Assembly (NCBI RefSeq): GCF_014127105.1
Contig: NZ_CP059902.1
Location: forward strand, 2,699,001-2,763,000
Direction of reading: 5' to 3'
From: Devosia sp. MC521
GTDB lineage: Bacteria; Pseudomonadota; Alphaproteobacteria; Rhizobiales; Devosiaceae
Length of the DNA stretch: 64,000 bases
The notes beneath the pieces are model-generated. The model had not been told where the DNA came from and did not search any database. It worked only from the letters and a program-made list of their open reading frames with translations. Positions 17,570-27,033 of this stretch are shown here, one piece after another (within the stretch, counting starts at the first letter, position 1; each line of letters opens with the position of its first letter). The position numbers and the translations under genes are program-made.

Positions 17570-18100
17570 CTAGTCCCTCAGCGAATTTGCCTCTTCCTCC
17601 CCGCGCCCCTCCCGCATATCGCTGCGCGCATGCACTTTCCGACTAAACGTTCGCAACGCCGCCATGATGATCACGGCGAGTAGAGCCACGCCGCCTGCGA
17701 CCACATAATAGCCGAGTGCTGTTGCGAGCCCCACAGCTCCCGCCAGCCACATCCCTGCGCCGGTTGTCAGCCCTTGCACGCCCGCTCCGGAGCGGAAGAT
17801 TGCGCCCGCTCCAAGAAACGCGATGCCCGCCGTCACCGCTTCGACCGCGCGGATCGGGTCCGCACGCATTTCGCCGCCTGCAACTGACTCAATTGTGTGG
17901 AAGATTTCAAAGGCGAGAATGGTGAACAGCGCTGCAGCGACTGACACCAGCATATGCGTCCTTAACCCAGCTTCTGCGGTGCTGAGTTCGCGTTCGAGAC
18001 CGATCAGGGCCCCAAACAGGGCCGCGATGCCAATGCGAATGGCGATGATGTGGAGCGGGAGGTAGGTATCGACCATCCCAAAGCTGTTACCCATGTCCAT
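17570..18100 (-). CDS. MgtC/SapB-family membrane protein
   Basis: A 176-residue inner-membrane protein of the MgtC family. The hallmark GALIGLERE (32-40) is followed by AGLRTHMLVS (44-53), AGIAFLGAGAIFR (about 91-103) and VQGLTTGAGMW, all within four to five hydrophobic segments. It lacks the C-terminal ACT-like domain of Salmonella MgtC and so is the short SapB form. Members affect magnesium homeostasis or inhibit F-ATPase; the role here is unknown. An AAGGGA site lies upstream of ATG 18100. Confidence 0.9.
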   Translation of the reverse strand: MDMGNSFGMVDTYLPLHIIAIRIGIAALFGALIGLERELSTAEAGLRTHMLVSVAAALFTILAFEIFHTIESVAGGEMRADPIRAVEAVTAGIAFLGAGAIFRSGAGVQGLTTGAGMWLAGAVGLATALGYYVVAGGVALLAVIIMAALRTFSRKVHARSDMREGRGEEEANSLRD

Positions 18101-18170
18101 CTGAGCTCATCCCTTGAACAAGACAATAAACAAACTGTCGACGCCTCAGGGGGTTCCGAGTTGCGTGAGC

Positions 18171-18329
18171 TTAGCTGGCGGGTGGCTGCATTGCGCCATT
18201 GACGAGATAGACAATCGCAAAAAGCACGACGATAGCCACCAGCGACACGATCAAAACTCGCGAATTCATCTTGCGCGAATTGCCCTGTCGCACTTCGTTC
18301 TCAGATTTATGCGGATCATAGGTCGGCAT
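18171..18329 (-). CDS. small single-pass membrane protein, unknown
   Basis: A 52-residue protein with a charged N-terminal half (PHKSENEVRQ) and one hydrophobic segment at about 25-43, ending QPPAS. A GGAGAATG ribosome site sits just before ATG 18329, which is why this start is preferred to a longer one 54 bases upstream. Codon use is like that of neighbouring genes. It precedes the MgtC-like gene on the same strand by 70 bases and may be cotranscribed. No family recognised. Confidence 0.6.
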   Translation of the reverse strand: MPTYDPHKSENEVRQGNSRKMNSRVLIVSLVAIVVLFAIVYLVNGAMQPPAS

Positions 18330-18450
18330 ATCATTCTCCGGTTTCATCAAGTCCCAACGATGGGGGTAAGCCATGGTTCCCAAGTGCCATTGCGCTTGAC
18401 GTAGAGCCGCGAGAGGTCGACCCTAAAGGCGAATTCAACTTGAGGCGAAT

Positions 18451-20160
18451 ATGATCAGCACCGAAGTTTTGACCCGAATGATAATGGCAGGCCAAGGCAA
18501 GGAGCCCGCCGATCTGGTCATCAAGAACATCGGTCTGCTCGACATCATCACTGGCCAAGTCACGGTCACCGACATCGCTATTGTTGGTGATCGGATCGTG
18601 GGAACCCATGAAACCTACGAGGGCAAAGTCACCATAGACGGCACCGGACGCTTCGCCGTCCCCGGCTTCATCGACACGCATCTGCATATCGAATCTTCCC
18701 TCGTCACCCCACACGAGTTTGATCGCTGCGTTCTGCCCTACGGCGTCACCACTGTGCTCTGCGATCCTCATGAGATCGCCAATGTCCTCGGCACCGAGGG
18801 CATACAATACTTCCTCGACAGTGCCGAACAGACCATCATGGATGTTCGGATCAATCTCTCGTCCTGCGTCCCAGCGACACCGTTCGAAACGGCAGGTGCC
18901 CAGCTTGAAATCGAAGACCTTCTCCCCTTCCGTAGCCACCCCAAGGTCGTCGGCCTTGCTGAAATGATGAACTTCCCCGGGGTGCTCAATGCCGATCCCG
19001 GCATCATGGCCAAGCTCATCGCTTATCAGGATGGCCACATCGACGGTCACGCCCCGCTGCTGCTCGGAATGGGCCTCAACGGCTATCTGGCGGCCGGCAT
19101 CCGCACCGACCACGAAGCCACCAGCGCCGCCGAAGCGCGTGAGAAGCTGCGCAAGGGCATGGCCATTCTCATCCGTGAAGGCTCGGTCTCCAAAGACCTC
19201 GAAGCCCTGGCTGAAATTCTCGACGAAAACACCTCGAGCTTTGTCGCCCTCTGCACTGATGATCGCAACCCGCTCGACATTGCCGAAGAAGGCCATCTCG
19301 ACAGCTCCATCCGCCGCCTCATCGCCCGTGGCTGCCCGCTGCACCACGTTTACCGCGCAGCCAGCCATTCCGCCGCCCGCATCTTTGGCCTCAAGGATCG
19401 CGGCATCCTCGGCTCCGGCTACCGCGCCGACATTGCCATTCTCGACAGCCTCGAAGACTGCCGCGTCTCCGATGTCATCTCTGCCGGCCGCCTCGTCACC
19501 CCCGAACTTTTTGAAACGCGCAATCCCGTCGCCCCAGTTGGTCTAACCTCGGTTAAGGCCAAGCCTATTACCGCCGACGCCTTCATCACAGAACCCAAAC
19601 CCGGCCAAAACCGCGTTCCTGTCATCGGTGTCAAACCCGGCCTCATCCTCACCTTCCGCGAAGAAGCCGCGCTCGCCTCAACCGATTTCGGCCTTCAACC
19701 CGATCTTGAAGAAGACGTCATCAAAGTCGCCGTCATCGAACGTCACGGCAAAAATGGCAACATCGGCCGCAGCTTCGTGAAGGGGTTCGGCCTCAAGCGC
19801 GGCGCCATAGCCTCGTCCGTCGGCCACGACAGCCATAACATCACCGTTGTGGGTGCCACCGACGCCGACATGGCGTTGGCCGTCAATCGTCTCATCGAGC
19901 TGGGCGGCGGTTTCGTCGTCGCCAATGAGGGCAGGATCACAGCAGAGCTGGCCCTGACCATCGCGGGTCTCATGAGCCTAAAACCCTTCGAAGAGGTCGC
20001 ACACGACCTCCACATCCTGCGCGAAGCCGCCAAAGCGCTAGACTGCGTGCTGCCCGAGCCCTTCTTGCAGGTGGCCTTCCTCGCGCTCCCGGTCATTCCC
20101 CATCTCAAGCTCACGGACCGTGGCCTGTTCGACGTCGACAAATTCGACTTCGTCGACTAA
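18451..20160 (+). CDS. ade: adenine deaminase
   Basis: A 569-residue amidohydrolase that converts adenine to hypoxanthine and ammonia, the entry of adenine into purine breakdown. The metal-binding motif [12 protein letters not shown] is at 72-83, with [10 protein letters not shown] (about 108-117) and HAPLL...[15 protein letters not shown] as further metal and substrate elements. The C-terminal domain has [11 protein letters not shown] and SVGHDSHNI, typical of the Ade family. Length is normal for bacterial Ade. It stands alone on the plus strand at the border of the purine island, so its promoter is separate from the xdh operon. Confidence 0.95.
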   Translation: MISTEVLTRMIMAGQGKEPADLVIKNIGLLDIITGQVTVTDIAIVGDRIVGTHETYEGKVTIDGTGRFAVPGFIDTHLHIESSLVTPHEFDRCVLPYGVTTVLCDPHEIANVLGTEGIQYFLDSAEQTIMDVRINLSSCVPATPFETAGAQLEIEDLLPFRSHPKVVGLAEMMNFPGVLNADPGIMAKLIAYQDGHIDGHAPLLLGMGLNGYLAAGIRTDHEATSAAEAREKLRKGMAILIREGSVSKDLEALAEILDENTSSFVALCTDDRNPLDIAEEGHLDSSIRRLIARGCPLHHVYRAASHSAARIFGLKDRGILGSGYRADIAILDSLEDCRVSDVISAGRLVTPELFETRNPVAPVGLTSVKAKPITADAFITEPKPGQNRVPVIGVKPGLILTFREEAALASTDFGLQPDLEEDVIKVAVIERHGKNGNIGRSFVKGFGLKRGAIASSVGHDSHNITVVGATDADMALAVNRLIELGGGFVVANEGRITAELALTIAGLMSLKPFEEVAHDLHILREAAKALDCVLPEPFLQVAFLALPVIPHLKLTDRGLFDVDKFDFVD

Positions 20161-20231
20161 CCGCACATAAGTTGAACTTGCCGGTCATGAAATAATTTAG
20201 TCTAGTGCGCCCACTGCGCACTGGACCTGCT

Positions 20232-21017
20232 ATGACTGAAACGCCTCAGACCGACACGCCCCGCTCCGTTCTCCAAGATACCGATGGCGATGCCATTCGC
20301 CGTGCCAAAACGCTACTGCGCACTTCGCGCTATGGAGCTTTGGCCACGCTGGACCCAACGAGTGGCGCTCCAGTCGCCTCCCGCGTTGGTACAGCGAGTG
20401 ATTTCTATGGCCGCCCTGTCCTGCTCATTTCCGGTCTCACCGCCCACTATAAGGCGCTACAAGCCGATCCACGCTGCTCTCTACTCTTAGGCGAACCCGG
20501 CAAGGGCGACCCCTTGGCCCATGCCCGCATCACCATTGCGGCCGAAGCCCGTTTTGTGGATCGCGACAGCGAAGAGCATCAAAGCCTCGCCTGGCGCTAT
20601 TTGAACCACAATCCCAAAGCCAAGCTCTACGTCGACTTGGGCGATTTCCGCTTTGTCGTGCTTGAGCCTCTATCGGTAAGCCTCAACGCCGGTTTCGGCA
20701 AAGCTTATGCCCTCACCGCCAGCGATCTGCTCACGCCTCAAAACCCAGACCTCGCCAAAGCCGAGCACCATGCGCTCGAACACATGAATGACGACCATAT
20801 CGATGCCACGGCCGACTATGCGCGCCACTATTGCGGCGCCGAGCTTGGCAATTGGCGGCTTGCCAGTCTCGATGCCGATGGCATCACCATCGTTCTGGGC
20901 GATGACATGCGCCGCATCTACTTTGACGAACCCGCCACCGTGCCGCAGGATTTTCATCTCAAGCTCGTCGCCATGGCCAAAACCGCACGCATCGCTCTGA
21001 GCGACCAATCAAACTAA
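20232..21017 (+). CDS. HugZ-type protein (PNPOx-like fold plus DUF2470)
   Basis: 261 residues. An N-terminal split-barrel flavin/heme-binding domain (about 20-155, SRYGALATLD and SRVGTASDF) is followed by a DUF2470 domain (about 170-255, HHALEHMNDDHIDA). This architecture is that of HugZ/HutZ heme-utilisation proteins and of related chloroplast proteins. Heme oxygenase activity is shown for some members only, so heme handling is an inference. The start at ATG 20232 avoids a longer reading with a Thr/Arg-rich tail. Convergent with glcB, with a terminator between them. Confidence 0.85.
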   Translation: MTETPQTDTPRSVLQDTDGDAIRRAKTLLRTSRYGALATLDPTSGAPVASRVGTASDFYGRPVLLISGLTAHYKALQADPRCSLLLGEPGKGDPLAHARITIAAEARFVDRDSEEHQSLAWRYLNHNPKAKLYVDLGDFRFVVLEPLSVSLNAGFGKAYALTASDLLTPQNPDLAKAEHHALEHMNDDHIDATADYARHYCGAELGNWRLASLDADGITIVLGDDMRRIYFDEPATVPQDFHLKLVAMAKTARIALSDQSN

Positions 21018-21025
21018 CGGCAAAC

Positions 21026-21066
21026 AAAAGCCCTCGCAGACGGGTCTCTGCGAGGGCTCTTAAAAT
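21026..21066. terminator. terminator between convergent genes
   Basis: AGCCCTCGCAGA (21029-21040) pairs with TCTGCGAGGGCT (21047-21058). On the minus strand the stem is followed by TTTTGTTTG, giving a good terminator for glcB. On the plus strand it is followed by CTTAAAA and is weaker. Confidence 0.85.
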
Positions 21067-21087
21067 CGGACCAAACCAGCCAAAAGC

Positions 21088-23250
21088 TTACTTGGCGTCG
21101 CGCGCCTTCACCTTGCGGCGGGCGGCATGGAGCAGCGGCTCGGTATAGCCGCTCGGCTGGTCAGCGCCATGCAGCGCCAGATCAAGCGCCGCAACAAATG
21201 AGATCGATTGGAAATTGCCAGACATCGGGCGATAGAGCGGATCGCCCTGGTTCTGATCATCCACGACTTGTGCCATGCGCTCGAACACCGAAGTCACTTC
21301 GTCCCGGCTCACCAGTCCATGACGCAGCCAATTGGCGACGGCTTGCGAAGAAATGCGGCAGGTCGCACGGTCTTCCATCAAGCCAACATTGTTGATGTCC
21401 GGAACCTTGGAACAACCAACGCCCTGCTGCACCCAACGCACCACATAGCCCAAAATCCCCTGAGCATTGTTTTCGAGCTCGCGGATAATCTCTTCGCGGC
21501 TGAGCGAATACGGCTTCTGGATTGGCATCGAGAAAAGCTCAGAAAGCCCCGGCATCGCCTGATTATGCCGGCGACGCTGCGCTTCGAACACATCAACCTG
21601 ATGATAGTGCAGCGCATGCAGGGTTGCCGCTGTCGGCGAAGGCACCCAAGCGGTATTGGCGCCAGCATTGGGATGACCGATCTTGGCGTCCATCATGGCG
21701 GCCATATCGTCTGGCCGCGCCCACATGCCCTTGCCGATCTGCGCCTTGCCGGAAAGCCCACAGGCCAAGCCGATCAGCACATTGCGATCTTCGTAGGACG
21801 AAATCCAGCGCTCGGACTTGATCTCATCCTTGCGCAACACCGCGCCAGCTTCCATCGAGGTGTGAATTTCATCACCTGTACGGTCAAGGAAGCCGGTGTT
21901 GATGAAGAACACGCGCTCACGCGCTTCATAAATCGCCGCCTTGAGGTTTGCCGACGTGCGGCGCTCCTCATCCATGATGCCGATTTTGATGGTGTTAGGC
22001 GCAAGACCAAGGAAGCCTTCCACCGACGCAAATATCCGGCAGGCAAAGGCCACTTCTTCCGGACCGTGCATCTTCGGCTTGACGATATAGATTGAGCCCG
22101 TCGCCGAGTTGTTGCCCTGATCATGCATGGCGCACAGTGCGGTGATCGCCGCGTCCATCAGCCCTTCGCCAACGGGCTTGCCGTTCAGCAGCACCGCGTC
22201 CGTGGTCATCAAATGCCCGACATTGCGCACCAGCAAGAGCGAGCGGCCCTTGAGCACCAGCTCTTCGCCATTCACGCCGCGATAAACCCGATCCGCCTTG
22301 AGGCGACGCGTGACGGTCTTGCCGCCCTTATCGAATGTATCTTCCAGATTGCCCTGCATCAGGCCGAGCCAATTGGCGTAAACGCCAACCTTGTCCTCAG
22401 CATCTACAGCGGCAACCGAGTCTTCGCAGTCCTGAATAGTGGTGAGCGCCGACTCGACAATCACATCAGCCAGACCGGCTGCGTGGGTCGCGCCAATCAT
22501 GCTCGATTTATCGATCAGCAAAATCGCATGCAGACCGTGGTGCTTGAGCACGATCTCCTGCTTATCGCCAACGCCCGAGTACCCCACGAAGGCATCAGCA
22601 TCTGCGAGAGACACGTCACCCGCAGCGGTTTTGATCAGAAGGGTTGCGACGCCACTCTGCTCCACCACGCTATACTGCGTGACAGATGTGTGGCTGCCTG
22701 AAGTCAGCGGAAACGAGGCATCGAGAAACTCTGCCGCCCGCGCAACAACGGCTGCGCCACGTGCCGCATTGAACGCCTTGCCCGGCGCCAGATCGCCATC
22801 TCGGCTGATCACATCCGTGCCGTAAAGCGCGTCATAGAGCGAGCCCCAACGGGCATTGGCAGCATTGAGCGCATAGCGGGCGTTCGAAACAGGCACCACC
22901 AGCTGCGGGCCACAGAGCGAAGAAATTTCTGGGTCTAGATTGCTGGTCGAAATGGAGAAGTCACCCGGCTCGTCGACCAGATAACCGATCTCGCGCAAGA
23001 ACTGCTCATAGCCCTCAGGATTGTTCGCGACGGGTCCATTCTGATGGTGCCAATCGTCAATCCGGCTCTGCAGCTGGTCGCGCTTTGCGAGGAATTGCGC
23101 ATTCACTGGCACATGTTCGGCCAACAGCGCTGCAAACCCCGCCCAAAACGCGTCTACCGATACGGGAAGTCCTGGAAGGGCCGCTTTTTCTAAAAAATCC
23201 ACCAGTAAGGGGTGAACGGAGAGGCCGGACTTCGTCACGTATTCGGTCAT
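21088..23250 (-). CDS. glcB: malate synthase G
   Basis: A 720-residue enzyme condensing glyoxylate with acetyl-CoA to malate. Length and sequence match the monomeric G isoform: KMHGPEEVAF, GIMDEERRTSANL, VFFINTGFLDRTGDEIHTSMEAG and PSPTAATLHALHYH, and the catalytic region near GVGCSKVPDI. The start is ATG 23250; a longer frame adds 11 residues without a ribosome site. It lies 58 bases after guaD on the same strand, as the last gene of the purine-catabolic series. This placement lets it use glyoxylate released by AllA. It is usually found with glycolate oxidation genes or alone, so this context is informative. Confidence 0.95.
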   Translation of the reverse strand: MTEYVTKSGLSVHPLLVDFLEKAALPGLPVSVDAFWAGFAALLAEHVPVNAQFLAKRDQLQSRIDDWHHQNGPVANNPEGYEQFLREIGYLVDEPGDFSISTSNLDPEISSLCGPQLVVPVSNARYALNAANARWGSLYDALYGTDVISRDGDLAPGKAFNAARGAAVVARAAEFLDASFPLTSGSHTSVTQYSVVEQSGVATLLIKTAAGDVSLADADAFVGYSGVGDKQEIVLKHHGLHAILLIDKSSMIGATHAAGLADVIVESALTTIQDCEDSVAAVDAEDKVGVYANWLGLMQGNLEDTFDKGGKTVTRRLKADRVYRGVNGEELVLKGRSLLLVRNVGHLMTTDAVLLNGKPVGEGLMDAAITALCAMHDQGNNSATGSIYIVKPKMHGPEEVAFACRIFASVEGFLGLAPNTIKIGIMDEERRTSANLKAAIYEARERVFFINTGFLDRTGDEIHTSMEAGAVLRKDEIKSERWISSYEDRNVLIGLACGLSGKAQIGKGMWARPDDMAAMMDAKIGHPNAGANTAWVPSPTAATLHALHYHQVDVFEAQRRRHNQAMPGLSELFSMPIQKPYSLSREEIIRELENNAQGILGYVVRWVQQGVGCSKVPDINNVGLMEDRATCRISSQAVANWLRHGLVSRDEVTSVFERMAQVVDDQNQGDPLYRPMSGNFQSISFVAALDLALHGADQPSGYTEPLLHAARRKVKARDAK

Positions 23251-23308
23251 GTTAAAACTCTGCTCGAACAGTTTGGGGTACACTGGTTTATGACAAGAGC
23301 GGTTGGTT

Positions 23309-24610
23309 TCACAACCCGGCTAAAGTCGACTTTGTAGCGGCTCCAGCAACATAAACTTCCACAATGGAGCGATCATCGCCCATGGTTTGGAGTAAGAATA
23401 GCTCTTCAACCAAAGATGTCACTGTTCCTTGGCGCATTTGCATAGTTGGCGTTGCTCCAGAATCGAGCACGACCAAGTCAGCATCGCGCCCCGGCGCTAT
23501 AGATCCGATCTTGTCTTCTAAGCCCAATGCTTCTGCGTTACCCCGCGTTGCCAAATGAAACGATGACAATGGATTGAAGCGCTGCTTGCGCAACTGCAAA
23601 ATCTTGTAGCCTTCGTCCAATGTCCGCAGCATGCTCATGCTGGTGCCGCCACCAATGTCCGAGGCAATGCCAATCCGAACCCCGTTGGCCAGAAGGCGTT
23701 CGCGGTCAAATAAGCCTGATCCTAGGAACAGGTTTGACGTCGGGCAAAAAACCGCCACCGCCCCGGTTTCCGCCAAGACGGCCGTTTCGCGATGATTGAG
23801 ATGGATCGAGTGACCGAGCAGCGTTTTCCGACCCAATAGGCCGTAGTCCTCATAAATCCCCGTATAGTCCTTTGACGCCGGATAGAGCTCCATCGAGAAG
23901 CGAATTTCTTCGTCATTCTCGCTCAAATGCGTCTGCACGTAGCATTCGGGATGCTCGGCGACCAAAGCCTGCGCGGCTTCGAGCTGTGCGGGAGTCGAGG
24001 TGATGGCAAAACGGGGGGAAATCGCATACTGGCCGCGACCGCGCCCGTGCCATTTGGCAATGAGCGCCTTGCTGTCGTCATAGCCGGATTGAGCCGTATC
24101 GCAGAGCGCTTCGGGCGCATTGCGATCCATCATCACCTTGCCGCCGACCATAAGCATATTGCGCTTCTCGCCCTCGGCGAAGAACGCATCAACCGAGCGC
24201 GGATGGCTTGAGCAATAGGCGACGGCTGTGGTCGTGCCGTGCCGGATCAGCGCGTCGTAAAAATCAACAGCGACCGCTGCGGCATGTCCCTGCTGGCTGA
24301 ACTTTTGCTCTTCGATAAAGGTATAGGTATTGAGCCATTCGAGGAGCGACCCAGCATAGGCGGCCATGATGTGGCTCTGCACATAATGCACGTGGAGGTC
24401 GATAAAGCCGGACATGATCAGGTGAGGCCTGTGGTCCACCACTTCGGCCCCAGCAGTCTCAGCGCTCGCATAATCACCGACTGCGATGACCTTGCCGTTC
24501 TCGAGCGTCACGGCACCATCTTCGAGATAGAGATAGCTCTCGGTGTCTCCAATATCTTGCGGGGCCCGGTGGAAGCTGAGAACTCTGCCTCGCAATATGG
24601 TTTTCGTCAC
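23309..24610 (-). CDS. guaD: guanine deaminase
   Basis: A 433-residue amidohydrolase converting guanine to xanthine and ammonia. The zinc motif GFIDLHVHYVQ spans 68-78 (HVH at 73-75). Further metal-site elements are TFIEEQKF, YVQTHLSENDEEI, LGHSIHLN and a late SDIGGGTSMSMLRT. The length is typical of GuaD. Its start overlaps the stop of puuD by four bases (ATGA), so the two are translationally coupled. Xanthine made here feeds XdhAB encoded further upstream in the same series. Confidence 0.95.
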   Translation of the reverse strand: MTKTILRGRVLSFHRAPQDIGDTESYLYLEDGAVTLENGKVIAVGDYASAETAGAEVVDHRPHLIMSGFIDLHVHYVQSHIMAAYAGSLLEWLNTYTFIEEQKFSQQGHAAAVAVDFYDALIRHGTTTAVAYCSSHPRSVDAFFAEGEKRNMLMVGGKVMMDRNAPEALCDTAQSGYDDSKALIAKWHGRGRGQYAISPRFAITSTPAQLEAAQALVAEHPECYVQTHLSENDEEIRFSMELYPASKDYTGIYEDYGLLGRKTLLGHSIHLNHRETAVLAETGAVAVFCPTSNLFLGSGLFDRERLLANGVRIGIASDIGGGTSMSMLRTLDEGYKILQLRKQRFNPLSSFHLATRGNAEALGLEDKIGSIAPGRDADLVVLDSGATPTMQMRQGTVTSLVEELFLLQTMGDDRSIVEVYVAGAATKSTLAGL

Positions 24611-25830
24611 GAGTTAGAACCCTCTCTATACCACTCTACGAGCAACGCCCGTTCTTGCGCAGTCATTTCCGTCACATTACCGGGCGGCATCGCGTGGCTC
24701 CACCCAGACTGAATGACAATCTCGCGGGCGTGGTTGGCAATCGCGATGTCATTATCAAGCACGACATTCTTGGGCGCACGATACACCCCCTCATAGGCCG
24801 GCTCGGCCGTATGGCACATGGCGCAGCGCGTCTGCACTGCAAGGCTAGCGGCCGCAAAATGCTGGCTATCCATATATTGCTGCCCACCCGCGCTAATCTG
24901 CGTCTCGGCCCCTTCAGGCAGGCGCGGACCGGTCGAGAGCCAAGCGATGATCAACATCAGGATCACAGCAACAGCCCAGGTCCCATGCGGATTGCCCTTA
25001 CGAGCATGGCGCGTGTTGAAATAGTGCCGCACGACCACGCCAACGAGGAAGATCAGCGATGCGATAATCCAGTTCCACTGCGTGGCGAAAGCCAGCGGAT
25101 AGTGGGACGATAGCATGAAGAAGATCACCGGCAGGGTGAGGTAATTGTTATGCAGCGAGCGCTGCTTAGCTATCTTGCCATATTTCGCGTCGGGCGTGCG
25201 CCCGGCCTTGAGATCGGCAACCACAATCTTCTGATTGGGAATAATAATCATCGCGACATTGGCGGTCATAATGGTCGCGGTAAACGCGCCCATATGCAGC
25301 ATGGCCGCGCGGCCAGTGAACAGCTGCGTATAGCCCCAGCTCATCGCCACAAGGATGGCGAACAGCACGAGCATCAGGCCCGTGGTCGATTGCCCGATCT
25401 TGGACTTGCACAGCGTGTCATAGAGCAACCAGCCCAGACCAATCGAGCCGATGGAGAGCGCAATTGCGCCCCAGCTCGGAATATCGAGCACATTGCGATC
25501 GACCAGATAGAGGTCCGCGCCGATGTAATACAGCAGCGCCAGCAGCAGCGCGCCCGAGAGCCAGGTTGCATAGCTTTCCCACTTGAACCAAGTGAGGTGC
25601 TCGGGCAAAAACTCCGGCGCAACGAGATACTTCTGGATGTGGTAGAAGCCACCACCATGCACTTGCCATTCTTCGCCATGGGCTAGCGGCGGCAAGCTCG
25701 GGGTCTTTCGTAGACCCAAATCGAGAGCGATAAAGTAAAAAGAAGACCCAATCCAAGCGACCGCTGTGACCACGTGCAACCAGCGCGCGGCGAACATCGC
25801 CCATTCATAGAAAATAACTAAATCGCCCAT
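24607..25830 (-). CDS. puuD: membrane-bound urate hydroxylase PuuD with cytochrome c domain
   Basis: A 407-residue membrane protein that oxidises urate to 5-hydroxyisourate, passing electrons to a fused cytochrome c rather than to oxygen directly. It has about eight hydrophobic segments (residues 1-320), beginning with the conserved ARWLHVVTAVAWIGSSFYF region. The C-terminal cytochrome domain has CAMCH at 336-340 and a probable axial Met381 in AMPPGN. This type replaces soluble uricase in many alphaproteobacteria. It is preceded by a terminator hairpin (25845) and coupled to guaD downstream. Confidence 0.94.
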   Translation of the reverse strand: MGDLVIFYEWAMFAARWLHVVTAVAWIGSSFYFIALDLGLRKTPSLPPLAHGEEWQVHGGGFYHIQKYLVAPEFLPEHLTWFKWESYATWLSGALLLALLYYIGADLYLVDRNVLDIPSWGAIALSIGSIGLGWLLYDTLCKSKIGQSTTGLMLVLFAILVAMSWGYTQLFTGRAAMLHMGAFTATIMTANVAMIIIPNQKIVVADLKAGRTPDAKYGKIAKQRSLHNNYLTLPVIFFMLSSHYPLAFATQWNWIIASLIFLVGVVVRHYFNTRHARKGNPHGTWAVAVILMLIIAWLSTGPRLPEGAETQISAGGQQYMDSQHFAAASLAVQTRCAMCHTAEPAYEGVYRAPKNVVLDNDIAIANHAREIVIQSGWSHAMPPGNVTEMTAQERALLVEWYREGSNS

Positions 25831-25844
25831 GTCCCACCCTCATA

Positions 25845-25870
25845 AAAAGGGGCGGGTAAACCCGCCCCTG
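25845..25870 (-). terminator. intrinsic terminator between the BMP gene and puuD
   Basis: On the minus strand AGGGGCGGG and CCCGCCCCT pair around TTTA and are followed by a T run. It lies between the BMP stop (25889) and the puuD start (25830), so the transporter transcript probably ends here in part and puuD-guaD-glcB depend on read-through or a promoter within the short gap. Confidence 0.85.
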
Positions 25871-25888
25871 ATCATCTCGAAATGTCTA

Positions 25889-26971
25889 TCAGGCTGGTGG
25901 GATCACGCCTTCAACATACCAGTCCATGCTGAGCAATTCAGCGTCGGTCATGGTGACGCCAGCCGCAACGCGTTCAACACCAGTGTGGTCCTTGATCGGA
26001 CCGGTGAAGATTGCAACCGAACCATCGATCTGGCCGAGACGCATAGCTTCTGCGTCCTTAACGGCAGCTTCTGGAACCTTGGAGTGGTAAGGGGTCATGG
26101 TCACGACTTCTTCCTTGAGACCTTCCCAGGTGTTGCCTGGAGCCCAAGAGCCATCGAGAACAGCCTTGGCCGACGCGAGGTAGTGCGGGCCCCAGTTGTC
26201 GATGATCGCGGTCAGCTGGGTGTCAGGAGCAAATGCGCTCATGTCTGCGCCCTGGCCGAAGCCGCCGATGATGCCGCGTTCCGCAGCAACCTGCAGAGCC
26301 GCTGGACCGTCGGTGTGCTGAGCAATGATGTCCATGCCCTGGTCGATCATAGCGCGGGCAGCGTCAGCTTCCTTGGCTGGGTCGTTCCAGGTCGAGATAT
26401 AGACCGGGGTCAGGGTGAATTCTGGGTTGATTTTACGCGCAGCGAGCGTGAAGGAGTTGATGCCCATCACAACTTCTGGGATCGGGAACGAGCCGATGTA
26501 ACCAGCCTTGCCGGTCTGGGACATGTGACCAGCGATGATACCGCAGATCGCACGACCTTCATGGAAGCGCGCGTTGTAGAGGCCAACATTCGGGCCGCTC
26601 ATGTAGCCGGTTGCGTGTTCGAACGCGATATCAGGGAACTCTTCTGCAACCTTGATAACGCTGTCGCCGAAACCAAAGCTGGTTGCGAAGATCAGCTTGC
26701 AGCCCTGCTGAGCCAGTTCGCGCAGAACGCGTTCGCAATCCGGGCCTTCAGCCACGTTTTCGACGAACATGGTTTCAACCTGTTCACCCAGCTGTTCCTG
26801 GATGAAGATACGGCCCTGATTGTGCGCGTAGTTGTAGCCGTTGTCGTTGATCGAGCCCACGTAGATGAAGCCGATCTTCAGTTTTTCTTGACCGAAAGCA
26901 GTGCTTCCGAGAAGTGGCAGAGACAAGGCGGCCCCACCAACCTTGATGAAAGTACGACGCGACAGTGTCAT
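25889..26971 (-). CDS. BMP-family ABC substrate-binding protein (purine/nucleoside type)
   Basis: A periplasmic binding protein of about 360 residues in the basic membrane protein (BMP) family, which binds nucleosides or purines. The N-terminus TLSRRTFIKVGG is a twin-arginine signal, cleaved near AFGQ. The mature start EKLKIGFIYVG is the family's first strand and GQGADMSAFAP is a typical ligand-site stretch. Two ATGs are adjacent; 26971 is seven bases from AGGAG and preferred over 26974. It follows the two permeases, and the operon also holds xanthine dehydrogenase, so a purine base, urate or nucleoside is the probable ligand. Confidence 0.9.
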   Translation of the reverse strand: MTLSRRTFIKVGGAALSLPLLGSTAFGQEKLKIGFIYVGSINDNGYNYAHNQGRIFIQEQLGEQVETMFVENVAEGPDCERVLRELAQQGCKLIFATSFGFGDSVIKVAEEFPDIAFEHATGYMSGPNVGLYNARFHEGRAICGIIAGHMSQTGKAGYIGSFPIPEVVMGINSFTLAARKINPEFTLTPVYISTWNDPAKEADAARAMIDQGMDIIAQHTDGPAALQVAAERGIIGGFGQGADMSAFAPDTQLTAIIDNWGPHYLASAKAVLDGSWAPGNTWEGLKEEVVTMTPYHSKVPEAAVKDAEAMRLGQIDGSVAIFTGPIKDHTGVERVAAGVTMTDAELLSMDWYVEGVIPPA

Positions 26972-27002
26972 CATTTTTCTCCTGATTGACGACATTTTTA
27001 TG

Positions 27003-27033
27003 AATTGAGGCGTTCGTTGGCGCCGCCTCAATT
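27003..27033 (-). repeat. hairpin in front of the BMP gene
   Basis: AATTGAGGCG (27003-27012) pairs perfectly with CGCCTCAATT (27024-27033) around an 11-base loop, just before the BMP ribosome site. A second perfect stem, CGGCCTGCC/GGCAGGCCG (27046-27065), lies within the last codons of the upstream permease. Neither is followed by T, so they probably act as mRNA-processing or stabilising structures. Confidence 0.65.

Noticed and set aside
25829..26989. A 386-codon plus-strand frame opposite the BMP gene
   Set aside because: The BMP protein is clear on the minus strand; the opposite frame shows no recognisable domain.
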